A program made the translations under genes and the position numbers. This document shows positions 6,921-13,550 of a stretch of DNA of 35,052 nt, piece after piece (positions within the stretch are counted from its first letter, which is position 1; each line of letters begins with the position of its first letter). This DNA comes from an uncultured Eubacteriales bacterium (GTDB lineage Bacteria > Bacillota > Clostridia > Christensenellales > Aristaeellaceae), in NCBI GenBank assembly GCA_902785105.1, contig CACZXF010000014.1:1-35052 (forward strand), given 5' to 3'. The notes beneath the pieces were generated by a model. The model was given only the letters and a program-made list of their open reading frames with translations. It had not been told where the DNA came from and ran no database searches.

Positions 6921-7595
6921 ATGTTCCATATCCTGGTGGTGGACGACGACAAAAATACCCGCAGACTGATGCAGGCGGTTCTGGAGACAGAGAATTATAC
7001 AGTCTCAACGGCGGAAAACGGCGAAGAGGCGCTGGACGTCCTGGAGCGCGAACACATTGACCTCGTCGTGCTGGACATTATGATGCCAAAGATGGACGGG
7101 TATGCCTTCACGAGCGCCATTCGGGAGGCCAACAACGATATGCCCATACTGATGGTTTCCGCCAAGCAGCTGCCGGAGGACCGGCACAAGGGCTTTATCG
7201 TCGGCACGGACGACTACATCGTCAAGCCCATCGACACCGAGGAATTCCTGCTGCGCATTCGCGCTCTTCTGCGAAGGGCGCGCATTGCCAGCGATCATCG
7301 GATCACCGTCGGCGATGTCGTCCTCGATTACGACGCCATGACGGTGTCCCGGGGCGACGAGACGATAGAGCTTCCTCAAAAGGAATTCCTGCTGCTGTTC
7401 AAGCTGCTCTCCTACCCCGGGCGGATATTCACCCGCATCCAGCTGATGGATGAGATCTGGGGTGCGGACAGCGAGACCGGCTGGGAAACCGTCACCGTAC
7501 ACATTGCGAAGCTGCGAAGACGTTTCGAGGGATGGAAGGAATTTGAGATTCAATCCGTGCGCGGGTTGGGATATAAGGCAGTGAAGGACGTATGA
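6921..7595 (+). CDS. OmpR-family response regulator
   Basis: 224 residues from ATG 6921, with GAGGTG seven bases upstream. The receiver domain (1-115) has a complete phosphorylation site: Asp8/Asp9, phosphoacceptor Asp52 in VVLDIMMPKMDGY, Ser80 and Lys102 in YIVKPID. The winged-helix Trans_reg_C domain (about 128-222) includes LPQKEFLLLFKLL and ends TVHIAKLRRRFEG...SVRGLGYKAV. It is transcribed from a boxed promoter, and its last bases overlap the kinase start (ATGA), the typical cognate arrangement. PhoB/OmpR-family regulators bind tandem half-sites about 11 bp apart. The repeated AGTTT(C/A) box has that period, so this is the best candidate for the island's activator. The binding itself is inferred. 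Confidence 0.94.
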   Translation: MFHILVVDDDKNTRRLMQAVLETENYTVSTAENGEEALDVLEREHIDLVVLDIMMPKMDGYAFTSAIREANNDMPILMVSAKQLPEDRHKGFIVGTDDYIVKPIDTEEFLLRIRALLRRARIASDHRITVGDVVLDYDAMTVSRGDETIELPQKEFLLLFKLLSYPGRIFTRIQLMDEIWGADSETGWETVTVHIAKLRRRFEGWKEFEIQSVRGLGYKAVKDV

Positions 7596-8662
7596 ATCAC
7601 AAAAAACCTACGGAAACCCAGAAGCGAAGGCTCGGCCTGACGCTGATGTATTCCGGCGTGACGTTTGTGTTTTTCCTGGCGACCATGCTGATCGTCGGCA
7701 TCGCCATGGCCGTACTGGTCCATCACGGCGTGCTGGTGCCCGGTCCTGTCACACCCAGCGTGAACCGCATCATATGGGGTATGGTGCTGGCAAGCATCGT
7801 CATCGGAACGCTTATGGCCTTTCTCGCCAGCCGTATTCCCCTTCGCCCCATCAATCAGCTGATCAACGCCATGAACCGCCTGGCCAGGGGCGATTACAGG
7901 GCGCGCCTGAAATACGACAGTTTCTTCGGGCGCTATGCCACCGGCCGGGAGATCAGCGCCAGCTTCAACAAGCTGGCGGAGGAGCTGGAGGGCACGGAGA
8001 TGCTGCGCTCCGACTTTATCAACAACTTCTCCCACGAGTTCAAAACGCCCATCGTATCCATCGCGGGCTTCGCGGCGCTCCTGAAGCGCGGCAATCTGTC
8101 AGAGGCGCAAAAGCGGGAGTACATCGACGTGATCGAGGAAGAATCCCTGCGCCTCTCGGCCATGGCGACCAACGTACTCAACCTGACCAAGGTGGAAAAC
8201 CAGAATATACTGACCAACACCAGCCGTTTCAACCTTTCCGAACAGGTCCGCTCATGCGTGCTGCTGTTGGAGCGCAAATGGACGCAAAAGCGTCTGGAGT
8301 TGGAGCTGGACTTTGACGAGCATTTCATCACCGCCAATGAGGAACAGCTCAAGCAGGTGTGGATCAACCTGATCGACAACGCGGTAAAATTCACGCCGGA
8401 ATACGGCCTGGTGCGCATTGACATCACTGAGGCTGGCAAAACGATGGTCATTTCAGTGGCCAATACCGGCAGCATGATTCCCGAAGCCGCCCGGGAGCGC
8501 ATCTTTCAAAAGTTCTATCAGGCCGATGAATCTCACGCCACCCAGGGCAACGGCGTGGGCCTGGCCATCGTCAAAAAGGTGGTGGAGCTCCACGGAGGCG
8601 CGATCCAGGTCACAAGCGAGAGCGACCTGACGACCTTCACCGTCACACTCCCCATAGAATAA
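7592..8662 (+). CDS. Sensor histidine kinase with minimal extracellular loop
   Basis: 356 residues; the ATG at 7592 overlaps the regulator's stop codon. Two membrane helices (about 17-44 and 59-80) are joined by only about 14 residues (HHGVLVPGPVTPSV). The kinase therefore has almost nothing outside the cell, as in the intramembrane-sensing kinases that follow envelope damage or partner transporters. A HAMP linker (RIPLRPINQLINAMNRLARG) follows. The HisKA motif FINNFSHEFKTP places the phosphorylated His at 148. The ATPase domain has the N box (INLIDNAVKFTP, Asn259/Asn263), a D box in NTGSMIP and the G box (GNGVGLAIVKKVV, 319 on). All catalytic motifs are intact. The signal is unknown; membrane state or an interacting small membrane protein is likely. 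A hairpin follows at 8686-8716. Confidence 0.93.
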   Translation: MNHKKPTETQKRRLGLTLMYSGVTFVFFLATMLIVGIAMAVLVHHGVLVPGPVTPSVNRIIWGMVLASIVIGTLMAFLASRIPLRPINQLINAMNRLARGDYRARLKYDSFFGRYATGREISASFNKLAEELEGTEMLRSDFINNFSHEFKTPIVSIAGFAALLKRGNLSEAQKREYIDVIEEESLRLSAMATNVLNLTKVENQNILTNTSRFNLSEQVRSCVLLLERKWTQKRLELELDFDEHFITANEEQLKQVWINLIDNAVKFTPEYGLVRIDITEAGKTMVISVANTGSMIPEAARERIFQKFYQADESHATQGNGVGLAIVKKVVELHGGAIQVTSESDLTTFTVTLPIE

Positions 8663-8685
8663 AGTATCGTTGTTGCGTCAACCGG

Positions 8686-8716
8686 CCGCGGCAGAATAAA
8701 CACTTTTCTGCCGCGG
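8686..8716 (+). terminator. Hairpin ending the two-component operon
   Basis: CCGCGGCAGAA (8686-8696) pairs perfectly with TTCTGCCGCGG (8706-8716) around a 9-nt loop. Only a short T-rich tail (TCAGTTTCGTTT) follows, and that tail is the start of boxed promoter copy 3. The terminator and the next promoter are therefore packed together. Confidence 0.65.
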
Positions 8717-8718
8717 TC

Positions 8719-8752
8719 AGTTTCGTTTCAGTTTATAAACCAAGCATAGAAT
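8719..8752 (+). promoter_or_regulatory. Boxed promoter, copy 3 (small-membrane-protein operon)
   Basis: The exact box AGTTTCGTTTCAGTTTATA lies at 8719-8737, with TAGAAT as -10 at 8747-8752 and the same 18-nt offset. It reads toward the operon 8788-11963. Confidence 0.78.
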
Positions 8753-8787
8753 AACGCAAAACCATCAAAGAATCGAGTGAAATCCAA

Positions 8788-8892
8788 ATGAACCAAACGG
8801 TCGATATTCTGCTTCGAGCCGCCCTGGCGGTCGCTCTGATCTGGCTCGTGATGCATCTCGTGCGCAGGGCGGAGGAGCGGAAGAAGAAATAA
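8788..8892 (+). CDS. 34-residue single-pass membrane peptide
   Basis: ATG 8788 opens MNQTVDILLRAALAVALIWL, then VMHLVRRAEERKKK and TAA. The protein has one hydrophobic helix (about 7-25) and a strongly basic tail, so an N-out/C-in orientation is expected. The ribosome site is modest (GAGTGA eight bases before). It is the first reading frame after boxed promoter copy 3, 36 nt from its -10 box, and it is followed 39 nt later by a membrane-anchored protein. Small basic single-pass peptides often regulate membrane proteases or kinases. The neighbouring loopless kinase, FtsH and rhomboid are possible partners, by proximity only. I know no named family. It is short enough that expression needs proof. 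Confidence 0.5.
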   Translation: MNQTVDILLRAALAVALIWLVMHLVRRAEERKKK

Positions 8893-8931
8893 ATCCTCAC
8901 GATAAACCTGTATGGAAAGAAGGAATGTCCT

Positions 8932-9600
8932 GTGCCGGACACCCAGTTGACATGGCCCAGATTCAGGGAGCACCTGCGCAAGTACGGCTGGATCTATCTC
9001 GTAGGTATCGCCGTTTGTCTTGTCTGCACAAATCTGCTGTGGACGACCACGGCCCCTCGTGTACCCGACGATCAGGCCGTGGTGATCTTCCTGGCCGACG
9101 GCTACTCGAATCCGGATCCTCTGGATGATGTGGCGGAGGCTATGCTGAATCGTACACAGGCGTACGATGAAACTCTGGAGGAGGTTGAATTTCAGAGCCT
9201 GATGTATGCCGATCCCAGCGTCGACTATACCGGCCCAATGGTACTCATGGCCCGTCTGTCCACCGGCGAGGGCGATGCCTTCCTGGCAAGTCAGGTCGTC
9301 ATGGACAGTCTCGTCAACTCTGAGGTCCTCCTGCACCTGGATGAGCCTGTAAAATCAGGATGGATGGCGGATTACGGGCTGGAGCCCTATTATGTCACAG
9401 TCACTGACGAGGAAACCGGTGAACAGGATACCTACCTTGCCGGCCTGAAAATTGACAAGCTGGCAGCGCTGTCGAAAGCACAGGCCTTCAACAACGAAGG
9501 GGCATATCTCGCCGTTACCAGCAACGGCACCAACCAGGAGACGACGCTTCGCGCCCTGGAGGTAATGGTGGATGAGCTCCTGAATTGGAAGGATGAATGA
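8932..9600 (+). CDS. Membrane-anchored extracytoplasmic protein of unknown function
   Basis: 222 residues from GTG 8932, with AAGGAA eight bases upstream. A short cytoplasmic N-terminus (PDTQLTWPRFREHLRKYG) leads into one helix (about 19-39, WIYLVGIAVCLVCTNLLW). The remaining ~180 residues are outside the membrane. That part is acidic (DDQAVVIFLADGYSNPDPLD, YADPSVDYTGPMVLMARL) and has no lipobox or recognisable enzymatic motif. Its alternating strands and helices suggest a compact globular domain. It sits between the 34-residue peptide and a two-helix membrane protein in one operon behind a boxed promoter. An envelope sensor or substrate-presenting role would fit but is not supported by any motif. 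Confidence 0.8.
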   Translation: MPDTQLTWPRFREHLRKYGWIYLVGIAVCLVCTNLLWTTTAPRVPDDQAVVIFLADGYSNPDPLDDVAEAMLNRTQAYDETLEEVEFQSLMYADPSVDYTGPMVLMARLSTGEGDAFLASQVVMDSLVNSEVLLHLDEPVKSGWMADYGLEPYYVTVTDEETGEQDTYLAGLKIDKLAALSKAQAFNNEGAYLAVTSNGTNQETTLRALEVMVDELLNWKDE

Positions 9601-9618
9601 CGCGAGGGAGGCATTGAT

Positions 9619-10074
9619 ATGTACACGGATCGGGATACGATCGAAATCACAAACAAACTCCGAAAAAACTGGGCGGTTCTCACGCCTGCGCTGCTGGTTA
9701 TCCTGGGCTTCTACATCTGGGCGCTGCCGCAGCGCGTGGAATGGCTAGCTATGGTGATGGGGCCGCTGCTGTTTGTCACTGCCTGCTTTGGAATTATCGC
9801 GTATATCTATCCCAACGCGAAGTACAGGCGCTTCCTCCAGGAACTCCAAACCGGCCTCAGCCGGGAAATGCACGGCACCATCGTTTCCGTTTCCGACACC
9901 CCGGAGGAGCAGGACGGCGCGATGGTACTGCCCGTACATCTGCTGCTGACGGAGGAGCAGGATGAGCGCATCGTCTACCTGAACGCCTCCAAGGCCGACC
10001 TGTTCCCAAAGACCGGCACCGAAGTATTGCTGCGCTGCTGCGGTCGACATATCAGGGAAGCAATTCCTACATGA
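9619..10074 (+). CDS. Two-helix membrane protein of unknown function
   Basis: 151 residues from ATG 9619 behind GAGGGAGG. Two adjacent membrane helices (about 19-36, LTPALLVILGFYIWAL, and 42-63, WLAMVMGPLLFVTACFGIIAY) form a hairpin. A cytoplasmic domain of about 85 residues follows (ELQTGLSREMHGTIVSVSDT, then a strand-rich region ending GTEVLLRCCGRHIREAIPT). The last part resembles small beta-barrel domains attached to membrane hairpins (NfeD- or OB-like), but the match is weak. It is encoded 18 nt after the previous gene and 52 nt before the permease, so it is part of the same operon. Confidence 0.75.
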   Translation: MYTDRDTIEITNKLRKNWAVLTPALLVILGFYIWALPQRVEWLAMVMGPLLFVTACFGIIAYIYPNAKYRRFLQELQTGLSREMHGTIVSVSDTPEEQDGAMVLPVHLLLTEEQDERIVYLNASKADLFPKTGTEVLLRCCGRHIREAIPT

Positions 10075-10126
10075 CTGAAGATGAAAGGAATTCCCATTAA
10101 GCTTCACCTGCTTGGAGAGGAAAGAA

Positions 10127-11257
10127 ATGCGTACCAGCTGGAAAAACTGCTTTCGCGTTGGAGCATCCGCTTTTTGCTTCTATCTGCTCATCCATAATTG
10201 GGGCACTATCTCAGCGCATCTGGGCCTGGTTTTGTATGTTGCCAGGCCCCTCGGCATTGGATGCTGCATTGCCTATGTCGCAAACATACTCATGTCTGCC
10301 TTCGAAAGGCATTGGAAAGGCGGGTTCAGATATAAGCGTCAGGTGTGCATTACCCTGTCCCTGTTGACTATTGCCGCGTTGATGTATATTTTCGTAGGAC
10401 TGATTCTGCCCCGGTTTGTATCCTGCGTAAGCACCCTGATCGAGACGCTCCCCGGATTTCTTGAGCGCGCTTATCAATGGCTGAATGAAGCCATCCATTT
10501 GGACGCTTTTCTCAAAGAACACGGCCTGATCTCCACACAGGGCGATCCTGATTGGGCCGTTTGGGCCAAACAAATGGACGAGTGGCTGATCAACGGCTGG
10601 ACCGGGGCGTTGAGCACCGTGGTAAACGCCGCAACCTCAGTGGTCAGCAGCGTCGCTTCTATCTCGATCGGCGTCGTATTTGCCGTATACCTCCTGTCCG
10701 GGAAGGAGAGGCTTGCACAACAGTTTGAGCGGCTTATAAAGCGCATGATCGGAAGCAAGCGACACGACATGCTCCATCACATCCTCTCAATCATCAATAA
10801 GAGCTTCAGAAACTATGTGATCGGGCAGAGCACCGAAGCGCTCATCGTTGGATCGCTTTGCACCATCGGCATGCTCATTCTCAGGATTCCATACGCGCTG
10901 ATGGTCGGTCCATTGGTCGGCCTTTGCGCGCTCATTCCCATCGTTGGGGCTTACATCAGCGCTATATCAGGCGCTGTTATGATTTTCACAGTGTCGACGT
11001 CGAAGGCTCTCATATTTATCGCATTCATTCTGCTGCTGCAATGGACTGAGGGCAACCTCATCTATCCCCATGTCGTCGGCTCAAGAATGGGTCTCCCCGG
11101 CATCTGGATTATCGCGGCAGTCACCATTGGCGGCGGCTGTCTTGGCATCAGGGGGATGCTCATTGCCGTCCCTTTGACGACATCTGTATACTGCCAGTTG
11201 CGGGAATATGCCGTGCAAAATGGCAGAGTATCGACGCTTGATCGCCTATTGCAATAG
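10127..11257 (+). CDS. AI-2E family permease-like membrane protein
   Basis: 376 residues. ATG 10127 is preceded by GGAGAGG; the in-frame TTG at 10112 overlaps that site and is not used. About seven to eight hydrophobic helices are arranged as in the AI-2E transporter family (PF01594). There is an N-terminal pair, a long amphipathic region (ETLPGFLERAYQWLNEAI), then GVVFAVYLLSGKERL. The conserved C-terminal core contains SIINKSFRNYVIGQ, LMVGPLVGLCALIPIVGAYI and GNLIYPHVVGSRMGLPG. Members export signals, peptides or sodium ions, and many have no assigned substrate. Here it is in an operon with unknown membrane proteins under the island box, so a stress-linked efflux role is more likely than quorum sensing. 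This is inference. Confidence 0.85.
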   Translation: MRTSWKNCFRVGASAFCFYLLIHNWGTISAHLGLVLYVARPLGIGCCIAYVANILMSAFERHWKGGFRYKRQVCITLSLLTIAALMYIFVGLILPRFVSCVSTLIETLPGFLERAYQWLNEAIHLDAFLKEHGLISTQGDPDWAVWAKQMDEWLINGWTGALSTVVNAATSVVSSVASISIGVVFAVYLLSGKERLAQQFERLIKRMIGSKRHDMLHHILSIINKSFRNYVIGQSTEALIVGSLCTIGMLILRIPYALMVGPLVGLCALIPIVGAYISAISGAVMIFTVSTSKALIFIAFILLLQWTEGNLIYPHVVGSRMGLPGIWIIAAVTIGGGCLGIRGMLIAVPLTTSVYCQLREYAVQNGRVSTLDRLLQ

Positions 11258-11297
11258 GTTGACTCGTGTTGAGTCCTATCAAAAGAGGAGGATGTGC

Positions 11298-11963
11298 ATG
11301 GAAAAGCCCACTACGCCACGCATCAGCAGCTCGCTTCGCCATGAAATCGTGCGTATGCCCGAGGAGGCTTACTCTGCCAGCGGCATCATCATCAATGGCA
11401 GGCGAATTAAAACGCTGATCTTCACCACCGATCTCGCCATCATCCGCAACTGTGACGCGGACGCTGTATTTGCCGTCTATCCATTCACGCCGCAACAGTC
11501 CATCAGCGACGCCATCATCAAAGCATCCTACATCCCCGTGTTTTGCGGAGTGGGCGGAGGCACTACAAAAGGCCTGCGCACCGTCGGACTGGCAAAGGAT
11601 GTGGAATCGCAGGGAGCGATGGGTGTGGTCTTGAATTCCCCGATATCCAGTCTGAATCTCGCGGCAGTTGCAGCCGCGGTGGATATTCCGGTGGTCATCA
11701 CCATCACAAGGCCGGATACAAATGTGGAGGAGCGAATTCGCGCCGGAGCGGATATCATCAACGTGGCCTGCGGCCTGTCAACCCCAAGTGTTGTTCAGAG
11801 CATTCGAAAGGCTTTTCCGGAGACACCGATCATCGCCAGCGGTGGCCATAGTGGAGAATCGATTCGAGCGACCATTGCCGCCGGAGCGAACGCAATCACC
11901 TATACGCCGCCATCCACAAAGGAGCTGTTCAGTGCGATGATGCAGCGTTATCGAGGCGAATGA
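11298..11963 (+). CDS. TIM-barrel protein with phosphate-binding loop, substrate unknown
   Basis: 221 residues from ATG 11298, six bases after AGGAGG; the ATG at 11292 touches the ribosome site. Alternating strands and helices run through the protein: KTLIFTTDLA, DADAVFAVYPF, YIPVFCGVGGG, AMGVVLNSPIS, DIPVVITITR, ADIINVACG, TPIIASGGHSGESI and ANAITYTPPS. They form a complete (beta/alpha)8 barrel. The GGHSGES turn (182-188) near the end resembles the standard phosphate-binding motif of NanE/IGPS/ThiG-like barrels. No catalytic set could be named. It is last in the operon from 8788, about 40 nt after the permease, so it may act on a phosphorylated metabolite linked to that transport. An annotation as hydrolase would be unsupported. 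Confidence 0.7.
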   Translation: MEKPTTPRISSSLRHEIVRMPEEAYSASGIIINGRRIKTLIFTTDLAIIRNCDADAVFAVYPFTPQQSISDAIIKASYIPVFCGVGGGTTKGLRTVGLAKDVESQGAMGVVLNSPISSLNLAAVAAAVDIPVVITITRPDTNVEERIRAGADIINVACGLSTPSVVQSIRKAFPETPIIASGGHSGESIRATIAAGANAITYTPPSTKELFSAMMQRYRGE

Positions 11964-11999
11964 AAGCCCTGCTCACCCCTCAATCCAGGTTTAACGATG

Positions 12000-12032
12000 G
12001 CTTTCGTTTCAGTTTATAAAGCAAAGTATAAT
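12000..12032 (+). promoter_or_regulatory. Boxed promoter, copy 4 (structured RNA, DnaJ/DnaK operon)
   Basis: GCTTTCGTTTCAGTTTATA (12000-12018) and TATAAT (12027-12032) have an offset of 17 rather than 18. The first two bases deviate (GC for AG). Transcription should start near 12039. A short inverted repeat, GAAAGCC (11962-11968) with GGCTTTC (11999-12005), overlaps the box. Confidence 0.75.
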
Positions 12033-12038
12033 GAGTTA

Positions 12039-12228
12039 CTGTGGGAAGCAACTCACAATCCAGGTGATTCGCTGTCTGGCAGCGTTCACACCGGCAGAGG
12101 GATTATTCCTGCTTTCAAAAACTTCGTTCTTCGAACAACACCGGCTGCACTCCTTCCCGCCTGTAAGGGCAATTAAAATAAGCAGCCACCCTCAAAAAAT
12201 ACCCCTTAATCCCTCTGCCGGTCTTTTT
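12039..12228 (+). ncRNA. Candidate structured RNA or attenuator with a 16-bp closing helix
   Basis: A perfect 16-bp inverted repeat, ACCGGCAGAGGGATTA (12090-12105) and its complement (12207-12222), encloses 101 nt and ends in CTTTTT (12223-12228), like an intrinsic terminator. Smaller helices nest inside: GTTC/GAAC (12126-12136) and GGCTGC/GCAGCC (12143-12148 with 12182-12187). An apical GCC/GGC hairpin lies within the second. The overlapping reading frame 12031-12279 has no ribosome site and a poor composition. The boxed promoter at 12000-12032 would give a transcript of about 190 nt. It could be a small RNA or a leader that terminates before the zinc-ribbon/DnaJ/DnaK genes, 50 nt downstream. 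A MITE with 16-bp terminal repeats is an alternative, but no target duplication is evident. No known RNA family was recognised. Confidence 0.6.
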
Positions 12229-12278
12229 CCGCTGGCGACAGTCGTCGGTTCAAGCTTGCTTAAAGGAAGTGATATATA

Positions 12279-12707
12279 ATGTTGGATAAGCTGAAGAGCG
12301 CATGGAGCAAAGCCAGCAGTGCCGTCGTTCATTGGCTTCGCAGGTGCAACGGCGCGGACAACCTGGGCATGGCGATTATTGTCACATCTCTGATCGCGTT
12401 GATCCTTGCCCGGATAACGGGTCTGGCTCTGCTGGCCTATGCCGCCATTGCCCTGTACCTCTGGGCCATGTTCAGGATGTTCTCACACAACAAGGCCAGG
12501 CGTATGCAGGAAAACAATCGTTTCACCCAAGGTTGGATGAAGGGCAAAACCGAGGCTTCCCAAGCGCTCAATCGTCTGAAGAACAGCAGGAAGTATAAAT
12601 ACTACCGGTGTCCGAATTGCAAAGCGCGGCTGCGAATGCCCCGCGGCATCGGAGAAAAGAACGTGACCTGCTCGCAGTGCAGGCACACATTCAAGCAAAA
12701 GGCATGA
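12279..12707 (+). CDS. Membrane protein with C-terminal zinc ribbon
   Basis: 142 residues from ATG 12279 with AAGGAAGTG upstream. Two hydrophobic helices (about 30-46 and 48-66) follow a short amphipathic start. A basic linker then leads to a zinc ribbon: YRCPNCKARLRMPRG and VTCSQCRHTF, with Cys111, Cys114, Cys131 and Cys134. The ribbon should face the cytoplasm and may bind client protein or nucleic acid. It is the first gene after the structured RNA and directly precedes the J-domain gene (30 nt). A membrane adaptor for the DnaJ/DnaK pair is therefore a reasonable but untested reading. Similar ribbon-plus-J-domain-plus-Hsp70 sets may exist in other Clostridia; I cannot check that here. Confidence 0.78.
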   Translation: MLDKLKSAWSKASSAVVHWLRRCNGADNLGMAIIVTSLIALILARITGLALLAYAAIALYLWAMFRMFSHNKARRMQENNRFTQGWMKGKTEASQALNRLKNSRKYKYYRCPNCKARLRMPRGIGEKNVTCSQCRHTFKQKA

Positions 12708-12737
12708 TGCCGTTATTCAGCGAAAGAAGGTGCGTTC

Positions 12738-13535
12738 ATGGTAAAGGATCCCTATGATGTGCTTGGCGTTTCCCGCGGGGCCAACATGGACGAGATCAAG
12801 CGCGCCTACCGAAAAAAGGCCAAGGAGTGCCATCCCGATCTCCATCCGGATGATCCCCACGCGAAGGAGCGTATGCAGGAGGTCAACGAAGCCTATGACA
12901 TGCTGTGCAACCCTGACAAGCACCGTCAGCAGCAGAGCAGCAAGAATCATTCCAACGCAGATTACCGGCAGTCGGGCACGGGTTACGGCTACGGAAACCA
13001 GTCTTATGGAAGCGGGTCATATAGCGGCTTCCGTCAGGAGGGTGGCCAGGGCTGGGGCGACGGGTTCGGATTCGAGGACTTCTTTGGCTTCGGTCGCCGG
13101 CAATACGCCTATGGTTTTGATCAACCCCATGAAGCGCCCGGCGACAGTCCCGATATTCGCCAGGCGATTCATTACATACAGGCCGGGCAGTTCTCCCAGG
13201 CCATAAACGTGCTGAATGGAATGCCGAGCTACGCCCGCGACGGCAGGTGGTACTATCTCTGCGGCGTGGCGCAGCACGGCATGAACAACGACGCTCAGGC
13301 CATTGAGTATATGCGGCGCGCCGTACAATACGACCCCAACAATGCCCTTTATCACCGGCTGCTGAATCAGTACCGGCAGGCGGATTCCTACGGGCAAACG
13401 CCATTTTCATCCGGAAACAGTCCTGCGCGCAGCCCCCTTCGGATGGTGCTGCGCGGCATTGCCATCTTCATGGTCATACAAATCATCATGAGCATGATGA
13501 TGCGGTTCAGGTTTTTCCCACTATTCTTCTGGTAA
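12738..13535 (+). CDS. Membrane-tethered J-domain protein (DnaJ-like)
   Basis: 265 residues from ATG 12738. The J domain (about 4-65) is complete, with the HPD motif at 32-34 (KECHPDLHPDD) and the basic helix DEIKRAYRKKAK. A Gly/Tyr/Ser-rich linker (about 75-125) follows. Next comes a helical TPR-like region (IRQAIHYIQAGQFSQAINVL, DGRWYYLCGVAQHGM, DAQAIEYMRRAVQYDPNNA). A C-terminal membrane helix (GIAIFMVIQIIMSMMM) closes the protein. The zinc fingers and C-terminal beta domains of canonical DnaJ are absent, so it is a type III co-chaperone. It would recruit Hsp70 to the inner face of the membrane. The DnaK gene follows after 15 nt, so the two are almost surely partners. Confidence 0.9.
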   Translation: MVKDPYDVLGVSRGANMDEIKRAYRKKAKECHPDLHPDDPHAKERMQEVNEAYDMLCNPDKHRQQQSSKNHSNADYRQSGTGYGYGNQSYGSGSYSGFRQEGGQGWGDGFGFEDFFGFGRRQYAYGFDQPHEAPGDSPDIRQAIHYIQAGQFSQAINVLNGMPSYARDGRWYYLCGVAQHGMNNDAQAIEYMRRAVQYDPNNALYHRLLNQYRQADSYGQTPFSSGNSPARSPLRMVLRGIAIFMVIQIIMSMMMRFRFFPLFFW

Positions 13536-13550
13536 ACTGGAGGCAGCATT

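Noticed and set aside
12031-12279. 82-residue reading frame starting inside the -10 region of box copy 4
   Set aside because: No ribosome binding site, the start lies in the promoter, and the frame covers both arms of the 16-bp inverted repeat. A structured RNA explains the region better.
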